Origin: P52-10 sp041397365
GTDB lineage: Bacteria; Pseudomonadota; Alphaproteobacteria; Rhizobiales; Xanthobacteraceae
NCBI GenBank assembly: GCA_041397365.1
Contig: JAWKWT010000001.1
Location: 434,001-498,000, forward strand
Reading direction: 5' to 3'
Length of the DNA: 64,000 nucleotides
The translations under genes and the position numbers were made by a program. This document shows positions 34,427-43,836 of the stretch, in pieces. The notes beneath the pieces were generated by a model. That model had not been told where the DNA came from and ran no database searches. It saw nothing but the letters and a program-made list of their open reading frames with translations. Numbering within the stretch: the stretch's first letter is position 1; each line of letters starts with the position of its first letter.

Positions 34427-36132
34427 ATGGCTTCCACTACTGCGAATTCCTACAATCCGTCCCGCGACGATTTCGCTGCGATGCTCGACGAGAGCTTCAG
34501 CGGCGGCAATATGCAGGAAAGCTCGGTCATCAAGGGCAAGGTCGTTGCGATCGAGAAGGACATGGCCGTCATCGACGTCGGCCTGAAGACCGAGGGCCGC
34601 GTCGCGCTGCGCGAATTCAATGGTCCGGGTCGCGAGAATTCGATTCAGGTCGGCGACGAGGTCGAGGTGTTTCTCGACCGGATCGAGAATGCGCTCGGCG
34701 AAGCCGTGCTGTCGCGCGACAAGGCGCGCCGCGAAGAGAGCTGGGGCAAGCTCGAGAAAGCCTTCCAGAACAATGAGAAGGTCACGGGCGTCATCTTCAA
34801 TCAGGTCAAGGGTGGCTTCACGGTCGATCTCGACGGCGCCGTCGCGTTCCTGCCGCGCAGCCAGGTGGACATCCGTCCGGTGCGCGATGTCGGCCCGCTG
34901 ATGAACAATTCGCAGCCGTTCCAGATCCTGAAGATGGATCGCCGCCGCGGCAACATCGTCGTGTCGCGCCGCACCGTGCTGGAAGAGACCCGCGCCGAGC
35001 AGCGCCAGGAGCTGGTGCAGAACCTCGAAGAGGGTCAGGTGATCGACGGCGTCGTCAAGAACATCACCGATTACGGTGCGTTCGTCGACCTCGGCGGCAT
35101 CGACGGCCTGCTGCACGTCACCGACATCGCATGGCGCCGCGTGAACCATCCGAGCGAAGTGCTGAGCATCGGCCAGACCGTCAAGGTCAAGATCATCAAG
35201 ATCAACCACGAGACGTACCGCATCTCGCTCGGCATGAAGCAGCTGCTGGACGATCCGTGGCAGGGCATCGAGGCGAAGTACCCGCTTCAGGCCAAGATCC
35301 TCGGTCGCGTCACCAACATCACCGATTACGGCGCGTTCGTCGAACTGGAGCCGGGCATCGAAGCCTGATCCACGTTTCGGAAATGTCGTGGACCAAGAAG
35401 AACATGCACCTCGGCAAGATCGTCTCCACCTCTCAGGAGGTCGAGGTGCAGGTGCTGGAAGTCGATTCGGTCAAGCGCCGCATTTCGCTCGGTCTCAAGC
35501 AGACCATGCGCAATCCGTGGGAGCTGTTCGTCGAGCGTTATCCGGTCGGCGCGGTGGTCGAGGGCGAGGTCAAGAACAAGACCGAGTTCGGCCTGTTCCT
35601 CGGGCTCGACGGCGATGTCGACGGCATGGTCCATCTCTCCGATCTCGACTGGAAGCTTCCGGGCGAGCAGGTGATCGACAATTTCAAGAAGGGCGACATG
35701 GTCAGGTCCGTGGTGCTCGACGTGGATGTCGAGAAGGAGCGCATCTCGCTCGGCATCAAGCAGCTCGAAGGCGACCCCTTCGCCGAGCCGGGCGATGTCA
35801 AGAAGGGCGCGGTCGTGACCTGCGAAGTGCTCGAAGTGAAGGATGGCGGCATCGAGGTTCAGATCGCCGGCACCGACTTCACCACCTTCATCAAGCGCTC
35901 GGAACTCGCGCGCGACCGCAACGACCAGCGCACCGAACGCTTCGCCGTCGGCGAGAAGGTCGATGCCCGCGTCATCCAGTTCGACAAGAAGGCCCGCAAG
36001 GTGCAGGTGTCGATCAAGGCGCTGGAAGTGGCCGAGGAGAAGGAAGCGATCGCGCAATACGGCTCGTCCGATTCGGGCGCGACGCTGGGCGACATTCTCG
36101 GCAACGCGCTCAAGAAGCGCGACAATAAGTAA
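34427..36132 (+). CDS. rpsA: 30S ribosomal protein S1 (frameshifted in this sequence)
   Basis: S1 unfolds mRNA on the ribosome and is essential. Six S1/OB repeats can be followed: VIKGKVVAIEKDMAVID, VTGVIFNQVKGGFTVDL, VIDGVVKNITDYGAFVDL, AKILGRVTNITDYGAFVEL, VVEGEVKNKTEFGLFLGL and VTCEVLEVKDGGIEVQI. In repeat 4 the frame meets a TGA at 35366 after PGIEA. The next frame continues LIHVSEMSWTKKNMHLGK. One extra G at about 35363 gives PGIEGLIHVSEMSW and a 568-residue protein. Because S1 is indispensable, I treat this as a sequence error. The start is supported by GGAG five bases before the ATG. Confidence 0.95.
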
Positions 36133-36158
36133 GCGCCCTCAAGCGAACACGATAAGCG

Positions 36159-36185
36159 AAGGCCCTGGTTTCCGGGGCCTTTTTG
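36159..36185 (+). terminator. Rho-independent terminator after rpsA
   Basis: AGGCCC pairs with GGGCCT over a TGGTTTCCG loop, followed directly by a T5 run, 27 bases after the rpsA stop. The best intrinsic terminator in the window. Confidence 0.85.
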
Positions 36186-36308
36186 CGTTTCGGGGCGTGC
36201 CGTCCTCCATCTTTTGCTCATATTGAATTGTAATGAGGCGGCGGTCCTAACCGGATATAAAGGCTGCGCGGGGAATCTCTCGTCCAGCCGAACAATCGAG
36301 GATTTGCG

Positions 36309-37281
36309 ATGCCGTCTGATTCCGACCTGATCGTCGACCGCCGCCAGATGCGCCGCAAGCTGACCTCTGGCGGGTCGCCGCGATCCTGACCGCGATCGTC
36401 GCGATCGTCGCGGTGGGGCTGTTCGCGACGCCGATGGGCCGACGTGCGCTCGGCGGCGGCGACGCCATCGCGCGTCACGATCGAGGGCTGATCCGCAGCG
36501 ACAATGACCGCGTCGCAGCACTGAGCGGCTCGCTGCCCTCGGCCAAGGCCGTGATCGTGCATATCAATTCGCCGGGCGGCACCACCGCCGGCTCCGAGCA
36601 GTTGCACGATGCGCTCCTGCGGCTGAAGGAGAAGCGCCGCTGGTGGTGGTCGTCGACGGCCTCTTCGCCTCCGGCGGCTACATCGCGGCGCTGGCCTCCG
36701 ACCACATCATCTCGCAGGGCACCTCGCTGGTCGGCTCGATCGGCGTGCTGGTGCAGTTCCCGAATTTCTCCGAGCTGATGAAGACGGTCGGCGTGAAGGT
36801 CGAAGAGGTCAAATCGACGCCGCTGAAGGCCGCGCCGAACGGGTTCGAGCCGACCAGCCCGGAGGCGCGCGCGGCGCTGGATTCGCTGGTGAAGGATTCC
36901 TACGCCTGGTTTCGCGATCTGGTGAAGACGCGGCGCGGCATGGACGACGCGACGCTGGAAAAGGCCGCGGACGGGCGGGTGTTCACGGGCCGGCAGGCGA
37001 TCCAGATCAAGCTGGTGGATCAGCTGGGCGACGAAAAGACCGCCGTCGCGTGGCTGGTCGCGCAAAAGAAGATCGCGAAGGAATTGCCGGTGCGGGATTA
37101 TCGGCTGTCGCCGCGTTTCAGCGACATGGGCTTCATCAAGCTTGCGACCTCCGCCGCGCTAGACGCTGTCGGATTGAGCGTTTTCGCCCGCCAGATCGAG
37201 GAGACCGGCGCGGTGCAGGCGGTCGATCAGCTCTCCTTGCAAGGATTGCTGGCGCTCTGGCGTCCGTCGATGGGGCAATAA
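36309..37281 (+). pseudogene. sppA: Signal peptide peptidase SppA, short form, several frameshifts
   Basis: Membrane-anchored Ser/Lys peptidase that degrades signal peptides. The parts are PSDSDLIVDRRQMRRKL plus a membrane helix, VIVHINSPGGTTAGSEQL, VVVVDGLFASGGYIAALASDH (nucleophile Ser in ASGGY) and STPLKAAPNG (general-base Lys). They lie in different frames. Breaks are at about 36365 (one T missing), 36473-36488 (about three bases missing, so IARVTIEGL becomes IARHDRGL) and 36637 (one C missing). Restoring six bases gives about 325 residues in one frame. Either a pseudogene or, more likely, several consensus errors. It stands in the usual place between rpsA and ihfB. Confidence 0.82.
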
Positions 37282-37462
37282 TCCCAACCGGGATTGCCGC
37301 TGGTCTCATCTAGCGAAATTGAAACGTCTGCGGTGCGCGTCCGCTGGGCGTCCGGGCGCGTACGCGGCGTACCCTCGCTGCGGCGCGGGGTCATTTATCG
37401 TCTTGACAGCACAGCATCTTTTCACGGAAATGGGCCAGCTTTCCACAGGCCCTCACGGATCG

Positions 37463-37765
37463 ATGATCAAGTCCGAGCTCGTTCAACGCATTGCCGAGCA
37501 TAACCCGCACCTCTACCAGAGGGACGTCGAGAATATCGTCAACGCGATTCTGGACGAAATCGTCGCAGCGCTCGCGCGCGGCGATCGGGTGGAGCTGCGC
37601 GGCTTCGGCGCGTTCTCGGTCAAGCACCGGCCGGCGCGCTCGGGGCGCAATCCGCGCACCGGCGAGCATGTTCCCGTCGATCAGAAGAGCGTGCCGTTCT
37701 TCAAGACCGGCAAGGAAATGCGCGAGCGGCTGAACAAGGCCAATGGCCAGGACGCCGAGCACTGA
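37463..37765 (+). CDS. ihfB: Integration host factor beta subunit
   Basis: 100-residue DNA-bending protein, partner of IhfA. MIKSELVQRIAEHNPHL, GDRVELRGFGAFSVKHR and ARSGRNPRTGEHVPVDQK (beta-arm with the Pro that intercalates DNA) are typical. Start ATG fits the family. The reading frame open upstream is not IHF-like. 30 bases upstream of lapA. Confidence 0.97.
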   Translation: MIKSELVQRIAEHNPHLYQRDVENIVNAILDEIVAALARGDRVELRGFGAFSVKHRPARSGRNPRTGEHVPVDQKSVPFFKTGKEMRERLNKANGQDAEH

Positions 37766-37795
37766 GACGCATCCCGCGCTCGATGAGGTGAGCCG

Positions 37796-38146
37796 ATGCT
37801 TCGAAAAATCTTCAACGGGCTGATCCTGTTGCCGCTGGCGATCGTTCTGGTGGTCTTCGCCGTCGCCAACCGGCACGCCGTCCGCGTCTCGCTCGATCCG
37901 TTCAACGCGAGCGACCCCGCGCTGAGCCTGACGGCGCCGCTGTTCGTGGTGATGCTGCTGTCGGCCATCGCCGGCGTCGTCGCCGGCGGAATCTTCACCT
38001 GGATCGGCCAGCGGGGCTGGCGTAAGGCGGCGCGGCTTCACGCGGCGGATGCGCGGCAGGCGCACCGGGAACTGGATGCCCAGAAGGCGGCCCAGTCCGC
38101 GCCCGCGGCGTCTCCGAACGCCATGCTGAGATTGCCGGTGCGCTGA
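37796..38146 (+). CDS. lapA: LapA (DUF1049) domain membrane protein
   Basis: 116 residues with two membrane helices (about 7-25 and 46-70) and a cytoplasmic helical tail. LPLAIVLVVFAVANRHAVRVSLDPF is the family hallmark. LapA proteins help regulate LPS assembly in enterics; here the role is unproven. Probably cotranscribed with ihfB. Confidence 0.88.
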   Translation: MLRKIFNGLILLPLAIVLVVFAVANRHAVRVSLDPFNASDPALSLTAPLFVVMLLSAIAGVVAGGIFTWIGQRGWRKAARLHAADARQAHRELDAQKAAQSAPAASPNAMLRLPVR

Positions 38147-38223
38147 GCAGGAACGGGGAGACAAGCGCCCCGCGCCGTTGTAGAAGCCGGGCGATCCTTC
38201 ACCCCTTCACCGGCCGTAGGCGA

Positions 38224-38898
38224 ATGTCCCTGACCGTGAAAATCTGTGGTCTGTCCACGCGTGAGACGCTCGAGGCTTCGCTCGACGCCGGCGCGGATAT
38301 GGCGGGCTTCATGTTCTTTCCGGCCTCGCCGCGCAACGTGTCGCTGTCGCTCGCCGAAGACCTCGGACGCAGGGTCGGCAAGCGTGCCCAAAAAGTTGCG
38401 GTGACGGTCGATGCCGACGATGCGCTGCTCGACAACATCGTCGAGGCGCTGCGGCCGGACCTTTTGCAATTGCACGGAAGCGAGAGCGTCGCGCGCGTGC
38501 GCGACATCAAGGCGCGCATCCGCCTGCCGGTGATGAAGGTGATCGCGGTCGCGACCGCCGCCGATCTCGCCGGCCTGCAAGGTTATGCCGCCGTCGCCGA
38601 CCGCATCCTGTTCGATGCGAAAGCGCCGAAGGACGCGACGCGGCCCGGCGGACTCGGCCTGTCGTTCGACTGGCGGCTGCTGCAAAATATCGATCTGAAG
38701 ATTCCGTTCATGGTGTCGGGAGGTCTCGACGCGGACAATGTCGCCGCCGCTTTGCGGATCATGCAAGCGGGCGGCGTCGATGTCTCGTCCGGCGTCGAAA
38801 GCGCGCCCGGCGTGAAAGACCCGGACAAGATCCGCGCCTTCATTCGCGCGGCGAGGGCCGCCCATGAAGCCGTAACGAAGGAGGCCGCAGGCAGCTGA
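38224..38898 (+). CDS. trpF: Phosphoribosylanthranilate isomerase
   Basis: Amadori isomerase of tryptophan synthesis, 224 residues, TIM barrel. VKICGLSTRETL holds the catalytic Cys. GFMFFPASPRNVS, LLQLHGSESV, FDAKAPKDATRPGGLGLSFDW and FMVSGGLDADNVAAAL are also typical, the last two covering the catalytic Asp and phosphate site. Its stop overlaps the trpB ATG (TGATG). No attenuator is evident in the 77 bases upstream. Confidence 0.96.
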   Translation: MSLTVKICGLSTRETLEASLDAGADMAGFMFFPASPRNVSLSLAEDLGRRVGKRAQKVAVTVDADDALLDNIVEALRPDLLQLHGSESVARVRDIKARIRLPVMKVIAVATAADLAGLQGYAAVADRILFDAKAPKDATRPGGLGLSFDWRLLQNIDLKIPFMVSGGLDADNVAAALRIMQAGGVDVSSGVESAPGVKDPDKIRAFIRAARAAHEAVTKEAAGS

Positions 38899-40112
38899 TG
38901 ACGGCGACACGACCCAATTCATTCCGCACCGGCCCGGACGAAAGCGGACATTTCGGCACCTTCGGCGGACGCTTCGTGGCCGAAACGCTGATGCCGCTGA
39001 TTCTCGATCTTGAGAAAGCCTATGCGGAGGCGAAAGCCGACCCGGCGTTCCGCGCTGAGATGGCGGCGCATCTGAAAGACTATGTCGGGCGGCCGTCGCC
39101 GCTCTATTACGCCGAGCGGCTGTCGCAGCATCTTGGCGGCGCGAAGATCTATCTGAAGCGCGAGGAGCTGAATCACACAGGTTCCCACAAGGTCAACAAT
39201 GTGCTCGGCCAGATCATGGTCGCGCGCCGCATGGGCAAGAAGCGCATCATCGCAGAGACCGGCGCGGGCCAGCACGGCGTCGCCACCGCCACTTTGTGCG
39301 CGCGCTTCGGCCTCGAATGCATCGTCTATATGGGCGCGGTCGATGTCGCGCGGCAGGCGCCGAACGTGTTCCGCATGGAGATGCTGGGCGCGAAGGTGGT
39401 CGCGGTGCAGTCCGGCTCGCGCACGCTGAAGGACGCGATGAACGAGGCGCTGCGCGACTGGGTGACCAATGTCGACAGCACCTATTACTGCATCGGCACC
39501 GTGGCCGGACCGCATCCCTATCCGATGATGGTGCGCGACTTTCAGTCCATCATCGGCCGCGAAACGCGCGAGCAGATGATGGCGCAGGAAGGCCGGCTGC
39601 CGGATTCGCTGGTCGCCTGCATTGGCGGCGGCTCCAACGCGATGGGCCTGTTCCATCCGTTCCTCGACGATCCCGCCGTGGAGATTTTCGGCGTCGAAGC
39701 CGCAGGTCACGGCCTCGACAAGCTGCACGCTGCCTCGCTCTCCGGCGGCAGGCCCGGCGTGCTGCACGGCAATCGCACCTATCTTCTGATGGACGCGGAC
39801 GGCCAGATTCAGGACGCGCATTCGATTTCCGCCGGCCTCGATTATCCGGGGATCGGCCCGGAGCATTCGTGGCTGCATGAAACCGGCCGCGTCACCTATC
39901 TGTCGGCGACCGATCAGGAAGCGCTCGATGCGTTCCAGTTGCTGACGCGGCTGGAGGGAATCATTCCCGCGCTCGAATCCGCGCATGCGATCGCGAAAGT
40001 CGTCGAACTCGCGCCGAAGCGCCGCAGCCAGCACCTGATGGTGGTGAACCTGTCCGGCCGCGGCGACAAGGACATTCCGCAGGTCGCAGAAATCTTGAAG
40101 GGCACGCCGTGA
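38898..40112 (+). CDS. trpB: Tryptophan synthase beta chain
   Basis: PLP enzyme joining indole and serine, 404 residues. PLP Lys at about residue 98 in HTGSHKVNN, the upstream LKREELNHTG, the catalytic Glu in ETGAGQHGVA and the phosphate loop GGGSNAMG are intact. N-terminal FGTFGGRFVAETLMP is canonical. GTGA overlap with trpA. Confidence 0.98.
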   Translation: MTATRPNSFRTGPDESGHFGTFGGRFVAETLMPLILDLEKAYAEAKADPAFRAEMAAHLKDYVGRPSPLYYAERLSQHLGGAKIYLKREELNHTGSHKVNNVLGQIMVARRMGKKRIIAETGAGQHGVATATLCARFGLECIVYMGAVDVARQAPNVFRMEMLGAKVVAVQSGSRTLKDAMNEALRDWVTNVDSTYYCIGTVAGPHPYPMMVRDFQSIIGRETREQMMAQEGRLPDSLVACIGGGSNAMGLFHPFLDDPAVEIFGVEAAGHGLDKLHAASLSGGRPGVLHGNRTYLLMDADGQIQDAHSISAGLDYPGIGPEHSWLHETGRVTYLSATDQEALDAFQLLTRLEGIIPALESAHAIAKVVELAPKRRSQHLMVVNLSGRGDKDIPQVAEILKGTP

Positions 40113-40942
40113 GCCGTATCGACAAACGCTTCGACGAGCTGAAACGCGAGGGCCGCGCGGCTCTCGTGACCTATGTGATGTGCGGCGATCCGGATATCGA
40201 AACCTCGCTCGCCATCGTCAAGGCGCTGCCGAGCGCGGGCGCGGACGTGATCGAGCTTGGCATGCCGTTCACCGATCCCATGGCGGACGGCCCGGCGATC
40301 CAGGCGGCGGGCCTGCGCGCGCTGAAGGCCGGCGCGACGCTGCGCAAGACGCTGGACGTGGTGCGGCGTTTTCGCGAGGGCGACGATGCGACACCGATCG
40401 TGCTGATGGGCTATTACAATCCGATCTACATCTACGGCGTCGATGCGTTCCTGACCGATGCGAAGGTTGCTGGCGTCGACGGGCTGATCGTCGTCGATCT
40501 GCCGCCCGAGGAAGACACCGAACCGTGCCTGCCGGCCCTGAACGCCGGAGTGAATTTCATCCGCCTTGCGACGCCGACCACCGACGACAAGCGGTTGCCG
40601 GCGGTGCTCGCGAACACGTCGGGCTTCGTCTATTACGTGTCGATCACCGGCATCACCGGCGCGGGCGCGGCCGATGCGTCGTCCGTCTCGCAAGCGGTCG
40701 CCCGCATCAAGCGGCACACGCAGCTTCCGGTCTGCGTCGGCTTCGGCATCCGCAACCCGGACCAGGCGCGCGCCATTGCGTCGCATGCGGACGGCATCGC
40801 CGTCGGCACCGCGCTGGTCGAGGCGGTTCGCGGCAGCCTTGACGGCAATGGCGGGGCGACGCCGAAAACGGTGGCGGCAGTGGCGGATCTCGTCGCCTCG
40901 CTCGCCGAGGGCATTCGGGGCGCCCGCCAGGCCGCCGAATAG
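40109..40942 (+). CDS. trpA: Tryptophan synthase alpha chain
   Basis: Cleaves indole-glycerol phosphate, 277 residues. Catalytic Glu in ADVIELGMPF (about 49) and Asp in DPMADGPAIQ (about 60); phosphate site GFGIRNPDQA. GTG start overlapping the trpB stop. It lies 138 bases upstream of accD. Confidence 0.97.
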   Translation: MSRIDKRFDELKREGRAALVTYVMCGDPDIETSLAIVKALPSAGADVIELGMPFTDPMADGPAIQAAGLRALKAGATLRKTLDVVRRFREGDDATPIVLMGYYNPIYIYGVDAFLTDAKVAGVDGLIVVDLPPEEDTEPCLPALNAGVNFIRLATPTTDDKRLPAVLANTSGFVYYVSITGITGAGAADASSVSQAVARIKRHTQLPVCVGFGIRNPDQARAIASHADGIAVGTALVEAVRGSLDGNGGATPKTVAAVADLVASLAEGIRGARQAAE

Positions 40943-41080
40943 AGGTATTGTGAACCAACGGCAGATGTGATCGCACCGCCATTGTGAGCGTCTGCCCGAA
41001 CGTCCATATAAACGTCGCCTTTTGGTCCGAATCGGATCGATCTCGGATGCGGTTCGTTTCAGGCGCTGCGGAGTAAATCG

Positions 41081-42007
41081 ATGAACTGGATTTCAAACGT
41101 CGTCCGGCCGAAGATTCGCAGCATTCTCAATCGCCGCGACACGCCGGAAAATCTCTGGATCAAATGCCCGGATACGGGCCAGCTCGTCTTCCAGAAAGAC
41201 GTCGAGACGAACCAGTTCGTCATTCCCGGTTCCAACTATCATCTGCGGATGGGCGCGACCGCGCGGCTGAAATCGATTTTCGACAACGAGACCTGGTACG
41301 ACATCGCGGTGCCGGCCGTCACCGCCGACCCGCTGAAATTCCGTGACGAGCGCCGTTACGCGGACCGCATCAAGGATGCGCGCGCCAAGACCGGCATGAA
41401 CGATTCGGTGAAGGTCGGTTTCGGCAAGCTCGAAGGCGCGCCGATCGTCGTCGGCGTTCAGGATTTCGATTTCATGGGCGGCTCGCTCGGCATGGCCGCC
41501 GGCGAAGCGGTGGTGCGCGGGCTTGAGCTTGCGGTGGAGAAGCAGACGCCGTTCATCATGTTCGCGGCCTCCGGCGGCGCGCGCATGCAGGAGGGCGTGC
41601 TCTCGCTGATGCAGATGCCGCGCACCACGGTCGCCGTGCAGATGCTGCGCGAGATCAAGCAGCCCTACATCGTCGTGCTGACCAATCCGACCACCGGCGG
41701 CGTCACCGCGTCCTACGCGATGCTGGGCGACATCCATATCGCCGAGCCCGGCGCGCTGATCGGCTTCGCCGGCGCGCGCGTGATCGAACAGACGATCCGC
41801 GAGAAACTGCCGGAAGGATTCCAGCGCGCCGAATATCTGAAGGAGCACGGCATGGTCGACATGGTCGTGCATCGCCACCAGATGCGCGCGACGCTCGCCC
41901 GCCTGTGCCGCATCCTGACCAAGGCCGAAGCGATCAAGCAAGCGCTGCCGCCGGAGCCGGAAGCGGTCGCCGTTGCCGACGAACCGGCGTCGCCGCCGCC
42001 GTCGTGA
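41081..42007 (+). CDS. accD: Acetyl-CoA carboxylase carboxyltransferase beta subunit
   Basis: 308-residue partner of AccA making malonyl-CoA. The crotonase-like core shows DFDFMGGSLGMAAGEA, FAASGGARMQEG, LTNPTTGGVTASYAMLGD and EPGALIGFAGARVIEQT. The N-terminal zinc ribbon, four Cys in E. coli, is degenerate: only Cys29 remains in WIKCPDTGQLVF, and the second pair is replaced by FVIPGSNYHL. Its stop overlaps the folC GTG. Confidence 0.96.
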   Translation: MNWISNVVRPKIRSILNRRDTPENLWIKCPDTGQLVFQKDVETNQFVIPGSNYHLRMGATARLKSIFDNETWYDIAVPAVTADPLKFRDERRYADRIKDARAKTGMNDSVKVGFGKLEGAPIVVGVQDFDFMGGSLGMAAGEAVVRGLELAVEKQTPFIMFAASGGARMQEGVLSLMQMPRTTVAVQMLREIKQPYIVVLTNPTTGGVTASYAMLGDIHIAEPGALIGFAGARVIEQTIREKLPEGFQRAEYLKEHGMVDMVVHRHQMRATLARLCRILTKAEAIKQALPPEPEAVAVADEPASPPPS

Positions 42008-43347
42008 GCGCGTCTTCCGCCAAAAAACTCGCGCCGCTGGATGCGATCCAGCAGCGGCTGATGGCGCTGCATCAGCGCAAGATCGATCTCACGCTCGATC
42101 GGATGCTGCGCATCCTGAAGCTGCTCGATCATCCCGAGCGGCGCATGGCCCCGGTGATCCATGTCGCCGGCACCAACGGCAAGGGCTCGACCGTCGCTTA
42201 CTTGCGCGCGATTCTCGAAGCCGCCGGTCTGCGCGTGCATGTCTACACCTCGCCGCATCTGGTGCGCATCAACGAGCGTTTCCGTCTCGGCCAGGTTGGC
42301 GGCGGCGTGCTGGTATCGGACGATGAACTGATCGAGGCGCTGGAGCATTGCGAGCGGCTGAACGCCGGCGAGCCGATCACCGTGTTCGAGATGGAGACCG
42401 CGGCGGCGTTCCATCTGTTCGCCAAGCATCCGGCGGATGTCGTGCTGCTCGAAGTCGGGCTCGGCGGCCGCGGCGATTCGACCAATGTGATCGAGCGGCC
42501 TTTGGCGACGGTCATCACGCCGGTGGCGATGGATCACACCGAGATGCTGGGCGACACGCTCGGCAAGATCGCCGCCGAGAAGGCCGGCATCATCAAGCAA
42601 GGCGTGCCGCTGATTTCCGCCTTGCAGCATCCGGAAGCCGAGATCGTGATCGAGCAGCGCGCATTGAGGCTGCGCGCGCCGATGCATATCGGTGGCCAGC
42701 AATGGCAGGTCGGCGTCGAACGCGGCCGGCTGGTGTTTCAGGACGAGCGCGGATTGTTGGACCTGCCTGCGCCGCGCTTGTTCGGGCGGCACCAGTTCGA
42801 CAATGCGGGCCTTGCGATCGCCACGTTGCGCGCGATCGATACGCTCGATATTCCTGCGAGCGCCTATGAAGCCGGCATCGCCAAGGCGGAGTGGCCGGCG
42901 CGGATGCAGCGCCTCGCCTCCGGCGAGTTGCTGAAGCTCGCGCCGCCGCAGTCCGAACTCTGGCTCGATGGCGGGCACAATCCGCATTGCGGGCAGGTGG
43001 TGGCCGCCGCCATCGGCGACCTTGAGGAGCGGGTGCCGCGCCAGCTCGTCGTCATCATCGGCATGATGGCGAACAAGGATGCGGAGGCATTCCTCGCCAA
43101 TTTTTCCGGGATGACGCGGCACATCATCGCCGTGCCGATACCGGGCAACGACAACGCTTATACGCCGGCGGCGCTGGCCGAAGCCGGCCGCCATCTCGGC
43201 ATGCGGATCGAGACGGCTTCGAGTGTCGAGGATGCGCTGTGCTCGATCGCGCGGCTCGCTTACGAGACGCCGCCGCGCATTCTCATCACGGGCTCGCTCT
43301 ATCTCGCGGGCGAGGTGCTGCGCGCCAACGGCACGTTTCCGGCGTAG
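42004..43347 (+). CDS. folC: Bifunctional folylpolyglutamate/dihydrofolate synthase
   Basis: 447-residue Mur-ligase-type enzyme adding glutamate to folates. ATP loop HVAGTNGKGSTVAYL, SPHLVRINERFR, EVGLGGRGDSTN, TPVAMDHTEMLGDTLGKIAAEKAGI and LDGGHNPH are diagnostic. GTG at 42004 overlaps the accD stop, and this is the classical accD-folC pair. Whether it has both activities cannot be told from sequence. Confidence 0.95.
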   Translation: MSASSAKKLAPLDAIQQRLMALHQRKIDLTLDRMLRILKLLDHPERRMAPVIHVAGTNGKGSTVAYLRAILEAAGLRVHVYTSPHLVRINERFRLGQVGGGVLVSDDELIEALEHCERLNAGEPITVFEMETAAAFHLFAKHPADVVLLEVGLGGRGDSTNVIERPLATVITPVAMDHTEMLGDTLGKIAAEKAGIIKQGVPLISALQHPEAEIVIEQRALRLRAPMHIGGQQWQVGVERGRLVFQDERGLLDLPAPRLFGRHQFDNAGLAIATLRAIDTLDIPASAYEAGIAKAEWPARMQRLASGELLKLAPPQSELWLDGGHNPHCGQVVAAAIGDLEERVPRQLVVIIGMMANKDAEAFLANFSGMTRHIIAVPIPGNDNAYTPAALAEAGRHLGMRIETASSVEDALCSIARLAYETPPRILITGSLYLAGEVLRANGTFPA

Positions 43348-43365
43348 TTTCTTTTCCAAATGAAA

Positions 43366-43387
43366 CGGCCGATCTTTCGACCGGCCG
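43366..43387. terminator. Hairpin between convergent folC and trxA
   Basis: CGGCCG and CGGCCG arms pair around a ten-base loop between the two stop codons, with short T-rich sequence on the minus-strand side. Probably a shared terminator. Confidence 0.45.
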
Positions 43388-43414
43388 CTTCACGAACAAA
43401 ACGTGCGGAAAAAA

Positions 43415-43735
43415 TCAAACCGCGGTGCTGATCCACTGCTGCAACTTCGCCTTCGGCGCGGCGCCGACCTGCCGCGAGGCCATCTCCCCGCCCTTGAAGA
43501 TCATCAGCGTCGGGATCGACATCACGCCGTATTTCGACGCCGTCTCCGGATTCTCGTCGACATTCAGCTTCACGATCTTGACCTTGTCGCCCATCGCGCC
43601 GGCAATCTCGTCCAGCGCAGGCGCGATCATCCGGCACGGCCCACACCATTCGGCCCAGAAATCGACCACCACCGGCCCGTTCGCGTTGAGAACCTCTGCC
43701 TCGAAGCTGGCGTCTGAAACCTTGCCGACACTCAT
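43415..43735 (-). CDS. trxA: Thioredoxin
   Basis: 106-residue disulfide reductase with the classical WCGPC active site (FWAEWCGPCRM), the buried Asp in VVVDFWAEW and the cis-Pro in MSIPTLMIF. ATG of MSVGKV. It follows addA, 101 bases downstream on the same strand. Confidence 0.98.
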   Translation of the reverse strand: MSVGKVSDASFEAEVLNANGPVVVDFWAEWCGPCRMIAPALDEIAGAMGDKVKIVKLNVDENPETASKYGVMSIPTLMIFKGGEMASRQVGAAPKAKLQQWISTAV

Positions 43736-43836
43736 GGGAAGACCTTTCGTCTGAAAAACCGGTGCGCGCCAGAATCGCGCGGGAGGAACATGGATCACCA
43801 GAAACTAGGAATGCAGCCCGGCGCGGTCAAGCCGCC

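Noticed and set aside
35131..36132. Second S1 reading frame as an independent gene
   Set aside because: It is the direct continuation of rpsA after a one-base loss; the upstream part of that frame is meaningless.
37319..37462. N-terminal extension of IhfB in the same open frame
   Set aside because: IHF-beta proteins begin MIKSEL; the upstream residues are not conserved-looking and the ATG at 37463 fits the usual length.
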